NCBI GenBank assembly: GCA_025451075.1
Contig: JANWLA010000041.1
Location: forward strand, 1-64,000
Reading direction: 5' to 3'
DNA length: 64,000 nucleotides
Source of the DNA: Nitrosotalea sp.
GTDB lineage: Archaea; Thermoproteota; Nitrososphaeria; Nitrososphaerales; Nitrosopumilaceae
Numbering within the stretch: position 1 is the first letter of the stretch; the number at the start of each line of letters is the position of its first letter. The notes under the pieces are model-generated. The model worked only from the letters and a program-made list of their open reading frames with translations. It was not told the origin of the DNA and searched no databases. Shown in pieces: positions 25,721 to 35,172 of this stretch. A program made the translations under genes and the position numbers.

Positions 25721-28700
25721 TTTGCAACTTCTGGCACACTAGAAATTCTGTGTGATACAACATGTGAAACACCATTTCTTGGAAAGACTCCGTAGATGAG
25801 GGTGGCCTTTTTGACTACAGAGTCTTTTAGTGACACCATGATCATCTGGCTTCCTTTTGCCCTGTCTTCAAGTATTGTAGAAAGCCTTTCAGTGTTTAAT
25901 GCATCAAGGTGTGCATCCACCTCGTCAAGCAAGTAGAACGGAGACGGTTTTAGTTTTTGGAGTGCTAGCAAAAATGTGATTGCCGCAAGTGTCTTTTCAC
26001 CACCACTGATTGAAGTTGATTCTCTTTTTGGCTTGTTTGGAAATTGCACAAGATATGATATTCCAGATGCAAATATGTCATCCTCGTTTTGAATCTCAAG
26101 CCATGCGTTTCCTCCAGTCATCTTGCTAAATATTTCACGAATGTCCTTGTCTACTTTGTCGTATGATTCCAAGAAGGTCTGGCGCTTGCCCTTGTCAATT
26201 TCCTCGATGAATTTTACAATAGAGTTTCTTTCTTCTTCAAGCTCGTTCTTTCTTGACGACATGGAGCGATACCCATTTGAGATTTCAAGATACGCATCAG
26301 GTGCCCTGGTGTTCAGTGAGCCGGCTAGACTTCGCTTTTCAGATTCAAGTGCAAGTAAAATCTGGTCAACATCAAATGATTCCAAAAGTGTATGATGATA
26401 TCCATACGACTGTAATGTTTTACGGATACGCTCTTCATTTTCTACCAAATCCCTGACATCTCGTTCGATTGAATCAGACTGTCTTTCCATTCCGTTTACT
26501 TCTTTGCTCAGCACCCTTTCAGATTCGTACAGGCCCTTTAGTTTAGAGTCATATTCTTTTAGTGTTGATACCGATGTTCCAGATGTAGAGATTAGTTGCT
26601 GTTCCTTTTCTCTCAAGGTTACAAGGGTCACATCAACTGATTCCTTTTCTTTTCCAAGTGCCCTTGACTGGACCTCAATGTCATATTTTTCATGATTTAG
26701 CGAAGACTGTTCCTGGGACAAGAGCCTCACATTTGCCTTCAAAGAGTTTTCCTCGTTGCCAAGATTAGTTAGATTTCCAGTCAGTTCACGGAACTGTGTG
26801 GATATTGTACTATGAGAGCCAAGAAGTGTGGAACGCTTTTCATTTAAAACAGAGAGTTGACTTGCAACCCTTGCCTGCCCCTCATCAGCATAATTTTCCC
26901 TAGTAAGAGAGATGCGCTCATCAAGTGATGATTCATAGGATTGCAGTTTTGATATGTTGACCATTATACCTTCTTCCCGTCTTCGCAATTGCGAGATTCT
27001 CGAAGTGAGTTGATCTTCAGACAGACCCAAGTTCTTTAATTTTGCCTTGATGTCTGCAAGACCAAGGCCTACATTTGCAAAGCCAGTCTCAGATGAATTG
27101 TACCTATTTTCAAGGCTGTCAGTTATTCTTTCAAGTTTTTTTAGTTGGCCCTTTTTGTTCTGGATGAATCTTCTCAAGAGTTCAAGTGATTGAACCAGCC
27201 CATCAACTGATGTGCTCAGCAAAATAATTTTTGTCAGGTGGGAAACCTTGGAATTTACATCAACAATTACGGCATTTGCGTCAGCTTCGAAGAATTGCCC
27301 GTCTATTGTAACTGCCTTGTAGCCTTTCTTGGATAGCTCGTATGCCTTGTCCTTTGAATCAACCAGTACAATATTTCCAAAGATGAAATTTTTGAGCGAT
27401 GTGAACTTGTCGTCGCACTTGACAAAGTCAGACAAGACTCCAAGAATACCAGGTTCCTTGTTGACTGTAATTTTAGAATCAGATATTGCATCAAGCGGAA
27501 TTATCCTAATCTTTGGCAATTTTTTTTCTTGTGCAAATTCTGCAAGCCCAAGCAATGTTGCAAAGTCATTTACAACCAGTCCCTTGAGCCAGTCAGAGCC
27601 TGCTGCAAGCAATGGTCTTTCATATTGCCTGTCCCATGTCAAAAGTTCAAACACCAAGCCTTGGATTCCAAGCCTCTTAGAATCTTCTTTGAGTTTTGCA
27701 ATGGAATAATCTTCGTGCATTACTTCCTTTACGACTTTGATCTTTGCCTCATATTGTGCAGCAGCCTTGCTTGCCTTTTCAAAGATGATTGTAGTCTCTT
27801 CAATGTCTTTTTCTATCTTGACGCGCTTTTCACGCAGGTTGCTAAGCCTTGATTTCAAGTCATTGATTGCAGCCTCATGGTCTGTCCTTACATGTCTGAG
27901 TTTTACTTCAAGACCCAAGAGGTTTTCTTTTTCTCCAAGTATTGATTTTACCCTCAGCGAGTTTTGGTCAATCTTACTTTGAATGTCTGCTCTTTCTTGT
28001 TCAAATCGTGATAGGGAAAGTTTTGTTTCATTTAATTGGTCTGTGAGTTTTTGCACGGTTTCATCGACTCGTAGCTTGTTTGTGGCAATCTGAGATTGTT
28101 GCTTTAGCACTTGGTTGATTTCAGAGTCTACAGATGCAAGCTCGGCATTTGTAGTTTTTCTAGTTTCATTTATGATACCAATTGAATTTTTCAATTCTGT
28201 AATTTGATTTTCTAGTAACGCACGTCTTTCATTTAGTGTAATAAGTTCTGTCTGGATCTCTGGAAGTCTTGAATCTATTTGCAACAATCTTCTTGCATTT
28301 GTTGCAAGCTTGCTGTTTGCAGATTCAAACTGGTGCATTGCAGATGCAAGCTCAGAGTCAATTGTTGCCTTGGCCTGGTTGTATACATTTACCTCGTCCA
28401 TGAATTTTTGTTTCTCCTCTTCGAGTTTTTTTATTTCATCACGTAATTGTCCGCGTTGCTCGTCAAGTTTCTTTGTTTCAGACTGGATGGCATTTAGGTT
28501 TCGCTCCTTGGATATTTTTGCAGATTCAATATCACGTAATTTATTTGAGGACTGGATTGCGTATAGTCTCTTTATTTCCTTGTCCAAGATATCAAAACGG
28601 AGTTGGTTGTTTCTTTCAAGTTCTAGTTCATCAATGCGTTTTTTTATTTCATCCATTCTGGCAAGTGCAATCTCAAGTCTCCTGTCTGCCTCGTCTAGCT

Positions 28701-29244
28701 GTTTTAGAGATTCAACCTTTTTTTCGTCAAAGTATGCAAGTCCGATGATATCCTCAATTATTTTTCGCCTCTCCTCTGCGTTAAATTCAGAGATTCTAGT
28801 GATTGTACCCTGCTGAACGATGTTGAGCTTGTGAATGCCGCAGTTTGCCACCTCAAGTATGTCCAAAACGTGGTTTCTGAGCACCTTTTTCTGGTTTAAA
28901 TAGTAAATATTTTCGCCGTTCTCATCCATTTCCCTTGTAATTGTTATCGTGTTAGAGTCGACTGGAATCCTCCTATCAGAGTTGTCAAAGTGGCAGCTGA
29001 CACGAGCAATCTTTGCCCCGTGCTTTGCATTGTCCACATCGTGCAATAACGAGCGAAGCTTGTCCACCCTCATTACCTTGGGAGAGTTTTCTCCAAGTGA
29101 AAACGAGATGGCATCAAGTATGTTGCTTTTTCCAGACCCGTTAGCGCCAGATATTGCAACTAGTCCCTGCTCAAAGTTTACAATGGTATTTTTGTACCCA
29201 AATGACTTGAACCCAAAGATCTCAAGCTTGCGTATGTGAACCAA
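25717..29244 (-). CDS. smc: chromosome segregation SMC protein
   Basis: A condensin-type ATPase of 1,175 residues that organises chromosomal DNA. The N-terminal head has Walker A GANGSGKSNILDAISFSLG. Two long heptad coiled coils flank a hinge at about residues 510-680. The C-terminal head has the ABC signature SISGGEKTLAA and Walker B FYLLDEVDAHLD. Length and order are standard for archaeal SMC. No kleisin (scpA) follows on the same strand, because the next gene is convergent oppF. Confidence 0.97.
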   Translation of the reverse strand: MVHIRKLEIFGFKSFGYKNTIVNFEQGLVAISGANGSGKSNILDAISFSLGENSPKVMRVDKLRSLLHDVDNAKHGAKIARVSCHFDNSDRRIPVDSNTITITREMDENGENIYYLNQKKVLRNHVLDILEVANCGIHKLNIVQQGTITRISEFNAEERRKIIEDIIGLAYFDEKKVESLKQLDEADRRLEIALARMDEIKKRIDELELERNNQLRFDILDKEIKRLYAIQSSNKLRDIESAKISKERNLNAIQSETKKLDEQRGQLRDEIKKLEEEKQKFMDEVNVYNQAKATIDSELASAMHQFESANSKLATNARRLLQIDSRLPEIQTELITLNERRALLENQITELKNSIGIINETRKTTNAELASVDSEINQVLKQQSQIATNKLRVDETVQKLTDQLNETKLSLSRFEQERADIQSKIDQNSLRVKSILGEKENLLGLEVKLRHVRTDHEAAINDLKSRLSNLREKRVKIEKDIEETTIIFEKASKAAAQYEAKIKVVKEVMHEDYSIAKLKEDSKRLGIQGLVFELLTWDRQYERPLLAAGSDWLKGLVVNDFATLLGLAEFAQEKKLPKIRIIPLDAISDSKITVNKEPGILGVLSDFVKCDDKFTSLKNFIFGNIVLVDSKDKAYELSKKGYKAVTIDGQFFEADANAVIVDVNSKVSHLTKIILLSTSVDGLVQSLELLRRFIQNKKGQLKKLERITDSLENRYNSSETGFANVGLGLADIKAKLKNLGLSEDQLTSRISQLRRREEGIMVNISKLQSYESSLDERISLTRENYADEGQARVASQLSVLNEKRSTLLGSHSTISTQFRELTGNLTNLGNEENSLKANVRLLSQEQSSLNHEKYDIEVQSRALGKEKESVDVTLVTLREKEQQLISTSGTSVSTLKEYDSKLKGLYESERVLSKEVNGMERQSDSIERDVRDLVENEERIRKTLQSYGYHHTLLESFDVDQILLALESEKRSLAGSLNTRAPDAYLEISNGYRSMSSRKNELEEERNSIVKFIEEIDKGKRQTFLESYDKVDKDIREIFSKMTGGNAWLEIQNEDDIFASGISYLVQFPNKPKRESTSISGGEKTLAAITFLLALQKLKPSPFYLLDEVDAHLDALNTERLSTILEDRAKGSQMIMVSLKDSVVKKATLIYGVFPRNGVSHVVSHRISSVPEVAN

Positions 29245-29326
29245 TGTATCCGATAATGCCTGAGCCGAGATAACCGATTATTGACAAGTTTCCTTGAGCT
29301 GCTGAATAAAAATTATAATGCGAGAT

Positions 29327-30394
29327 CTAACTGTCGCGCTTGCCTTCGACAAACTCGCCAAATGCCTTCTTTGCCTCAGTGTATGGCATCTGGATTGGAG
29401 GATGCTTGAAGCAGTAAGATGAGATGCTAGTCATTGGTCCGTACAATTTTCTGTCAAGTGCAATCTTTAGTCCCCTTATTGCATCGATCATTATTCCCGC
29501 ACTGTTGTATGCATCAATTACTTTTAGTTTTAGATCCAGCTTGACTGGGATCTTGCCAAAGTATTTTCCTTCCAAGTTGATATAGCAAATTTTTTCATTA
29601 TCAATGAAATCAACATAATCACTAGGGCCTATTCTCATTGGGATATCATAGTCTGCCATTGCCTTGACTGCACTTGTCTTGCTGATTCGCTTGTCTTCTA
29701 GTCTCTCCTCATCGAGCATGTTGAAAAAGTCCATGTCACCACCAATGTTTAGCTGGTACGTGCCATCAATCTGGACGCCTCTATCCACAAAGAGTTTCAC
29801 AAGTGTCTTGTGAACAACTGTTGCCCCAAGCTGGCTCATTACGTCATCTCCTGCAAGCGGAATTTTTTTCTCAGCAAACATCTGCTGCCATTTTGGCTCT
29901 GATGCAATAAAGACTGGAATTGCATTGAGAAATCCCACACCTGCCTCAAGTGCCTGGGTTGCATAGTGCTTTACAGCATTTGTGCTTCCCACTGGAAGAT
30001 AGTTTACAAGCATCTCGGCTCCGCTGTCTTGGAGAACCTTTTTGACGTTTACATCAGGTTCTTGAGAAACTGTAACAATTCGACTTAGGTGTCTTCCTAT
30101 GCCGTCAAGAGTAGGACCTTTTTGAACGGTTACTCCCATGGGTGGCACTTCGGCCACTGTAATTGTATTATTTGGTCTTGCATAGATTGCTTCGGATACA
30201 TCTTTTCCCACCTTTGTATCTGCAACATCAAATGCGGCCACGACCTCGATATCTCCTGGCTCGTATCCGCCTATGTTGTAGGCTGTAAGACCTATTGTAT
30301 CATGAGTATTCTGAGTATAGTATTTTCCACCTTGAATAATTGCTGAAGCGCAATTACCAATACCTGCAATTGCAATCTTTATTTTCTTACCCAA
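29327..30394 (-). CDS. ino1: myo-inositol-1-phosphate synthase
   Basis: An NAD-dependent enzyme converting glucose 6-phosphate to 1L-myo-inositol 1-phosphate. The N-terminal Rossmann motif AIAGIGNCASAII, the LVNYLPVGSTNA segment, and the active-site stretch PLAGDDVMSQLGATVVHK match the archaeal/actinobacterial short form (355 residues). The product is the head-group donor for archaetidylinositol phosphate, linking it to the phosphatidyltransferase at 4174-4746. It is divergent from the deoxyhypusine synthase gene. Confidence 0.95.
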   Translation of the reverse strand: MGKKIKIAIAGIGNCASAIIQGGKYYTQNTHDTIGLTAYNIGGYEPGDIEVVAAFDVADTKVGKDVSEAIYARPNNTITVAEVPPMGVTVQKGPTLDGIGRHLSRIVTVSQEPDVNVKKVLQDSGAEMLVNYLPVGSTNAVKHYATQALEAGVGFLNAIPVFIASEPKWQQMFAEKKIPLAGDDVMSQLGATVVHKTLVKLFVDRGVQIDGTYQLNIGGDMDFFNMLDEERLEDKRISKTSAVKAMADYDIPMRIGPSDYVDFIDNEKICYINLEGKYFGKIPVKLDLKLKVIDAYNSAGIMIDAIRGLKIALDRKLYGPMTSISSYCFKHPPIQMPYTEAKKAFGEFVEGKRDS

Positions 30395-30480
30395 CTTCGA
30401 TAGCTACCAAATAATCCATTATATTAATTACTTGTGATTTAGAACAGAGGATTTTATAGCCCAGAATTAATTTATGTTTA

Positions 30481-31419
30481 ATGATAAAACCCGGCAAGCC
30501 CGTCAAGGATATTCACATCAAAAAGGGAGACACTATTGATTCCATATTTGATCAAATGTCAAAGTCAGGTGGGTTTGAGTCAAAGAATTTGGTTGACGGA
30601 TTAAACATTCTAACTGCCATGATTGAAGACAAGAATTGCTTAAAGTTCATGTCATTTGTAGGAGCTGTTGTCTCAACAGGTCTCAGGGGTGTAATCACAG
30701 ACATGGTAAAAAACAAAATGTGCGATGTTGTAATTACCACATGTGGTGCGTTAGATCACGACATTGCAAGACACTATTCTAATTATTTGGAAGGATCGTT
30801 TACTATGGATGACAGCGAGCTTGTGGAAAAAGAGATTCACAGGCTTGGAAATGTTTTGGTTCCAATGAAAAGTTATGGTCCACTGATTGAAGAAAAGATG
30901 CAGAGTTTTCTACAAAAGGCGTACAAGGATGGCAAAAAAGAAATGTCAACTCAGGATGTAACAAAGATGATTGGAGAAAATTTGGGAGAAGATTCTTTTC
31001 TTTATTGGGCAAACAAGAACAACATACCGGTTATAGTTCCAGGAATAATGGACGGGGCAGTAGGAAGTCAGATCTGGATGTTTTCACAAAATCACAAAGA
31101 TTTTAAATTAAATATTGTAGCAGATGGCGATTTATTGTCAGGATTAATCTTCAAGGCAAAAAAATCAGGTGCCCTGATGATAGGAGGCGGAATATCAAAA
31201 CACCATACCTTGTGGTGGAACCAGTACAGGGATGGCCTTGATTATGCAGTGTACATTACAACTGCCCAAGAGTTTGATGGTAGTTTGAGTGGTGCCCTTG
31301 TCAGAGAAGCAATATCATGGGGAAAAGTTACAAAAAATGCCAAGCAGACTACAATCCATGCAGAGGCCACAACAATTCTGCCGTTTCTCTACTCTGCCCT
31401 TCTTGTCAATCTCAAATAG
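30481..31419 (+). CDS. dys: deoxyhypusine synthase
   Basis: This enzyme transfers an aminobutyl group from spermidine to a lysine of aIF5A. Length (312) and motifs fit the canonical archaeal enzyme: FVGAVVSTGLRG, DVVITTCGALDHDIAR, and the catalytic lysine in EAISWGKV near the C-terminus. A TATA-like ttttatag about 25 nt before the ATG suggests a leaderless transcript. A divergent paralogue is encoded at 5160-6224. aIF5A itself is not in the window. Confidence 0.93.
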   Translation: MIKPGKPVKDIHIKKGDTIDSIFDQMSKSGGFESKNLVDGLNILTAMIEDKNCLKFMSFVGAVVSTGLRGVITDMVKNKMCDVVITTCGALDHDIARHYSNYLEGSFTMDDSELVEKEIHRLGNVLVPMKSYGPLIEEKMQSFLQKAYKDGKKEMSTQDVTKMIGENLGEDSFLYWANKNNIPVIVPGIMDGAVGSQIWMFSQNHKDFKLNIVADGDLLSGLIFKAKKSGALMIGGGISKHHTLWWNQYRDGLDYAVYITTAQEFDGSLSGALVREAISWGKVTKNAKQTTIHAEATTILPFLYSALLVNLK

Positions 31420-32113
31420 CATAGATTGTCTTGTGGTAGACTCGCTGAAAACCCAGTTTTGAATAAAACTCCAAGAGGTTATCTTTCTTGTATGTTTCCA
31501 GGATCAAAAACTCCAAGTTTCTAGAATGGACTTGATATAACGCAAAATCAATCAAAGAAGATGCCGTGCCATGATTTCGCTTTCCAGGTACAGTGCCCAG
31601 GCAATAGAGCCCCAAGATAGAGTCTGTCTCATACAAAGCCATGCAGGAACTGTTTGATTCATCCACAAAATAATCAACATGTGACAATGATTTTTCAAGT
31701 ATGGACGATACTGTTTTTGACCATCCTTGGCAATCATACGAATCACAGAAGACTTGAGTCCACACATCAATAGTATCACGCGTGATTTTAACTGCGCTTG
31801 TTTTCTCTTGTGGTATCGTACTTTTTTTTAGGACATGCTGCGTATCATGGTATGAAAATCCCTTTTTTTGAAGCATGTTTTCAAGTTCAGGATTGTTCAA
31901 TGAATAGACACATGGGACAGAGTGGTTTTTCTTTAAACTCTCTACTGATTTGTCAATCACGGTATAATCAACACATGTAACATTTGTCAGCTTGTTAAAA
32001 AAAATGTCATCAGAGAGTTTTTGGTTCAAAAAAAGCATGCCGCAATCTGTTTTGGTCACATCGCTCCAGATTCCAGTAAAGCCAAGATCGTTTGATTCTA
32101 TTTTTGGTATCAT
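31412..32113 (-). CDS. GNAT-family N-acetyltransferase
   Basis: About 233 residues from ATG 32113, which overlaps the cysS stop codon in an ATGA arrangement; that decides the start over the ORF track's longer frame. The C-terminal half has the acetyl-CoA-binding pattern of GNAT enzymes (YCLGTVPGKRNHGTASSLIDFALYQ) and ends FYSKLGFQRVYH. The N-terminal half is a degenerate or second GNAT-like domain. Translational coupling to CysRS may hint at an amino-acid or tRNA-related substrate, but that is inference. Confidence 0.8.
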   Translation of the reverse strand: MIPKIESNDLGFTGIWSDVTKTDCGMLFLNQKLSDDIFFNKLTNVTCVDYTVIDKSVESLKKNHSVPCVYSLNNPELENMLQKKGFSYHDTQHVLKKSTIPQEKTSAVKITRDTIDVWTQVFCDSYDCQGWSKTVSSILEKSLSHVDYFVDESNSSCMALYETDSILGLYCLGTVPGKRNHGTASSLIDFALYQVHSRNLEFLILETYKKDNLLEFYSKLGFQRVYHKTIYAI

Positions 32114-33270
32114 GGTGTGATTCCAAGTATTGTACAAATTCGGCCAAAATCAATTTTATTTATTTTCTTGCCATCTTTTACCCCAAGACATATCTCTTCT
32201 AGTTTTGCAAGAGCGGCAGGAGAATCAAGGTCATTACCCAGCGATTTTACAAAATCGTTAATTAAATCTGAAATGTATTTGTCCGTACCATCAGAGACCC
32301 TTGCTCCAGCAAATCGAATCAAGTCAAGCAATGGTTTTTTTTCTACCAAGTCTTTTTCAGAAAAATCCATGTCATCGCGATAGTGTCTTGAAAAAATATA
32401 CAGCCGGATAATATCAGGGCCATGTTTTTTTACCAGATCATGCACCCATACAACATTTCCCAAAGATTTGGACATTTTTTCTCCACCAGACAAGACAAGG
32501 CCCACATGCACCCAAGATTTAACCGGTGCATCAGAATCTGACAAGAGTTGGTATTGTGCAAGATGCGCCTCATGGTGCGGGTATAGAAGTTCTCTTGCGC
32601 CTCCATGAATATCATAATTTTTGCCAAAATTCTCAAAGGCAACAGCAGTGTCCTGCATGTGCCACCACGGCACACCTTTGCCAAACTCACTGTCCCATGA
32701 AAAGGCAAAATCTTCAGTACAGTTCCACAGCATGACATCTTCAGGGTTTTTCTTGCCAGGACCAATATCCAGCCTATGCATGTTTAGCTGAGTTTTTGTC
32801 TGCTTTGATATCTTGCCATAGTTTTTTACTTTGGAAACATCAAGGTACACATTTCCATGTGCCATATAGGCAACTTTTTTTTCCATTAATTTTTTTACCT
32901 CATTTTCTATGCTGGATACATAGTCTGACACATACGCAAGCCTGTTGACACTGTATACTCCAAGGGATTGTAGATCATCGGCAAATGCAAACGCATAGAA
33001 TTTGGCAACATCTTTGTATGTAGTAGAATTTTCTTTGGCTTTGTTGAATACATTCTGGTTGATATCAGTCATGTTCACAAGAACATCAGTTTGCAGTCCT
33101 TGATCATTTAGATATCTGGACAAAAGGTCATACGTCAAAAATATTCTGGCATGGCCAAGGTGAGCATAATCATATACGGTAGGACCACAGATGAATATTT
33201 TTACAAGGTTCTTTTCAAATGGAATAAAATCCTCTACAGATGAAGAAAAAGAATTAAAAAGTTTGAGCAT
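32110..33270 (-). CDS. cysS: cysteinyl-tRNA synthetase (short, divergent)
   Basis: A class I synthetase fold: GPTVYDYAHLGHAR (HIGH-type motif), KMSKSLGN and the FPHHE-like LYPHHEAHLAQ. At 386 residues it is about 70 shorter than typical CysRS, with the C-terminal anticodon-binding region reduced. In the segment WWHMQDTAVAF the position of a zinc-ligand cysteine (WHIEC in E. coli, from memory) is Asp, so metal binding may be altered. It is probably the cell's CysRS, but could be a cysteine-ligase-like paralogue. It overlaps the downstream GNAT gene by 4 nt. Confidence 0.85.
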   Translation of the reverse strand: MLKLFNSFSSSVEDFIPFEKNLVKIFICGPTVYDYAHLGHARIFLTYDLLSRYLNDQGLQTDVLVNMTDINQNVFNKAKENSTTYKDVAKFYAFAFADDLQSLGVYSVNRLAYVSDYVSSIENEVKKLMEKKVAYMAHGNVYLDVSKVKNYGKISKQTKTQLNMHRLDIGPGKKNPEDVMLWNCTEDFAFSWDSEFGKGVPWWHMQDTAVAFENFGKNYDIHGGARELLYPHHEAHLAQYQLLSDSDAPVKSWVHVGLVLSGGEKMSKSLGNVVWVHDLVKKHGPDIIRLYIFSRHYRDDMDFSEKDLVEKKPLLDLIRFAGARVSDGTDKYISDLINDFVKSLGNDLDSPAALAKLEEICLGVKDGKKINKIDFGRICTILGITP

Positions 33271-33279
33271 TTTTTCGAC

Positions 33280-33525
33280 TTAACGTCCGCCCTGAGAAAG
33301 GATTGGAGTTAATGTCACAGTAGAACGAACTTTTGGCAGTCGTCTTATCTTGTGCGTAATTACAGATTCAAGTGCAGAACCTGAATCAGCTTGCAACTTT
33401 ACAAAGATGTCATAGATGCCATAGGTACCTCTTACCTCTTTGACTTCAGAAATTTTTTCAAGCTCCTTGATTATCTCTACTTCTGAACCTAGATCGCAGT
33501 TAACAAGTATGTAGAGTGTTTCCAT
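33280..33525 (-). CDS. Lrp/AsnC ligand-binding (RAM) domain protein
   Basis: From METLYILVNCDLGSEVEIIKEL, 81 residues make up a stand-alone RAM domain (GTYGIYDIFVKLQADS, VTLTPIL) without a helix-turn-helix. Such proteins bind amino acids or associate with Lrp regulators. I chose the internal ATG because the ORF track's longer N-terminus is not domain-like. It sits just upstream of cysS on the same strand, 9 nt away. Confidence 0.78.
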   Translation of the reverse strand: METLYILVNCDLGSEVEIIKELEKISEVKEVRGTYGIYDIFVKLQADSGSALESVITHKIRRLPKVRSTVTLTPILSQGGR

Positions 33526-33591
33526 AAGAAAAGACTGTTTTTGCCACATAAAACGATATCCATAATTAAAACAATGTATTGAGTCCAAATC

Positions 33592-34308
33592 ATGGGCAGC
33601 GAAGTGTTCATCAGAGAAGTCAGGCCAATTGATGTAAAAGATGGTTACCTCATAGATGGCTTTCCATACACAGGTTTAGCAAATGCAATTGCAACCGAGT
33701 CACTTGTCAATACCACTTCCCAGTTTGAATTGTCAGGCGTTCTTGATTCAGAATTATTTCCGCCACTCAGCATTGTAAGAGATGAGGTACCAAATTTTCC
33801 AGCACGTATCCTAGTCAATAAAGATCTCAAAGTTGCAGTATTTTCATCATATCTTACCCCTCACGAATCAATCCACCGCGATGTTGCACGAGTCATGCTA
33901 AAGTGGGCAAGTGATCACAAGTGCTCTTTTATCATAAGCAGTTCTGCAATCAAAAGTGATGACGAATCCCCTTTTGTAATAGGAGTTGGAAGTACAGAGG
34001 CAGCAAAGAAGAAACTGCATGAATCTGACATACCAGTACTAAAAAACGGAACAATTCCAGGCATTCCAGGAATTTTATTAAACGAAGGCATGATTGCAAA
34101 TATCAATGTCATTGTATTATTGTGCAAGGCAAGAGACTCGGGACCTGATTTCCGGGCAGGTGCGGAGATTTGCATGGCAATGTCAAAACTTGTTCCAGGT
34201 GTTTCATGTAATCTTAATTCATTACTTGATGAAGCCAAAGGTGTAGAGCAAAATCTAAAGCAAGCAGAGCAAGACGCAGGTCCACTCAGAGATGCAATTT
34301 ACGGATGA
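33592..34308 (+). CDS. PAC2-family proteasome assembly chaperone
   Basis: A 238-residue protein with the PAC2 fold seen in PbaB-like proteins and in eukaryotic PAC1/PAC2. Typical segments are DGFPYTGLANAIATESLV, the VGSTEAAKKKL region, and NGTIPGIPGILLNEG with the conserved glycine-rich loop. It likely aids proteasome assembly. The downstream 82-residue ORF overlaps its stop (ATGA). Confidence 0.85.
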   Translation: MGSEVFIREVRPIDVKDGYLIDGFPYTGLANAIATESLVNTTSQFELSGVLDSELFPPLSIVRDEVPNFPARILVNKDLKVAVFSSYLTPHESIHRDVARVMLKWASDHKCSFIISSSAIKSDDESPFVIGVGSTEAAKKKLHESDIPVLKNGTIPGIPGILLNEGMIANINVIVLLCKARDSGPDFRAGAEICMAMSKLVPGVSCNLNSLLDEAKGVEQNLKQAEQDAGPLRDAIYG

Positions 34309-34553
34309 CATACCAAGAAAAAACTATACCAAAAGAGAGTCTTGAAAAGTTTTTAGCTACACTTGATTCAGACGAGGGAGTCAGGATAGATAATGAGTTC
34401 GGACACATATTCATCAACAAGACCTCAAAAAGATACTGCATCGACATATCAATAGACAATAAAGATGAGTTTATTTACAAAAATAATGTAGAACAAGTAA
34501 TAGATTTTTTAAAGAATCATTTGAAGCCAGAGTCGAAAATTTTTACATACTAG
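34305..34553 (+). CDS. hypothetical protein coupled to PAC2 gene
   Basis: An 82-residue acidic protein (MTYQEKTIPKESLEKFLATL) with a mixed alpha/beta pattern and no recognisable motif. The ATG overlaps the stop of the proteasome chaperone gene by 4 nt, which argues for translational coupling and for a real gene. Unknown function. Confidence 0.6.
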   Translation: MTYQEKTIPKESLEKFLATLDSDEGVRIDNEFGHIFINKTSKRYCIDISIDNKDEFIYKNNVEQVIDFLKNHLKPESKIFTY

Positions 34554-34558
34554 AAACA

Positions 34559-34798
34559 TCAACCGCAGTCTAATTCTTCTACATTTGATTTGCATGCATC
34601 GTTGAACTGGGATATTTTAGAATTTAATGCATCACAGACTTGCGGGTCCTTTGTGGTGTCATATTTTTTTATATCTTCTGCAATACCAAGCTGGCGTATG
34701 GAACAGACATTAGATGATTTCAAGTCATAAGAAATAACTGATACAATAAAGCCAACTGCAATAATTGCCAAAATCCACTTTAATTGTCTATTGAGCAT
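34559..34798 (-). CDS. small exported or membrane-anchored cysteine protein
   Basis: From MLNRQLKWILAII, one N-terminal hydrophobic helix (WILAIIAVGFIVSVISY) precedes an external domain with four cysteines (SSNVCSIRQLG, QVCDALNS, DACKSN, ELDCG), likely two disulfides. The start codon overlaps the 3' end of the alba gene by 11 nt, so I use the internal ATG rather than the ORF-track start. Function unknown. Confidence 0.6.
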   Translation of the reverse strand: MLNRQLKWILAIIAVGFIVSVISYDLKSSNVCSIRQLGIAEDIKKYDTTKDPQVCDALNSKISQFNDACKSNVEELDCG

Positions 34799-35078
34799 TC
34801 TGGCTTTTTGAAACGTCAACTTCTATTGTTGAGACGTTTCTTTCTTTACCATCATTTGATTCAAGTCTTTCAGAGAAGATCCTCACACCGCTTACTTTGT
34901 ATCCCATTGCACTCATCCTTTTGACTATCATCTGTGATACATCCACAGCAGTAACCATGCTTCTGCCCCTTGCTTTTATGGTCACAGTGGGCTCGTTTGC
35001 AAGAAGTGTTAGAGTGGCATTAAGATATGTCAGAATGGGTTTTTTGCCAATAAATACAATATTAGGCGGTCTTGACAC
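34788..35078 (-). CDS. albA: DNA/RNA-binding protein Alba
   Basis: A 96-residue chromatin protein. The signature N-terminus NIVFIGKKPILTYLNATLTLL contains the lysine pair involved in nucleic-acid binding, and the IKARGRSMVTAVDVSQM segment matches the Alba fold. It forms dimers that coat DNA and RNA. A small anchored protein gene overlaps its 3' end. Confidence 0.94.
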   Translation of the reverse strand: MSRPPNIVFIGKKPILTYLNATLTLLANEPTVTIKARGRSMVTAVDVSQMIVKRMSAMGYKVSGVRIFSERLESNDGKERNVSTIEVDVSKSQNAQ

Positions 35079-35172
35079 AAGTCCACTCTTGTTGTGTTTT
35101 ATTTAATAGTTAGCACAAACAAAAACACAATTTGCTACTTTTCCATCAAGTACAGACTCGTTTTGTTTGGCA

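Noticed and set aside
28310-28816. 168-aa plus-strand ORF inside smc
   Set aside because: Ser/Phe-rich antisense shadow of the SMC coiled coil; smc is intact and unmistakable on the other strand.
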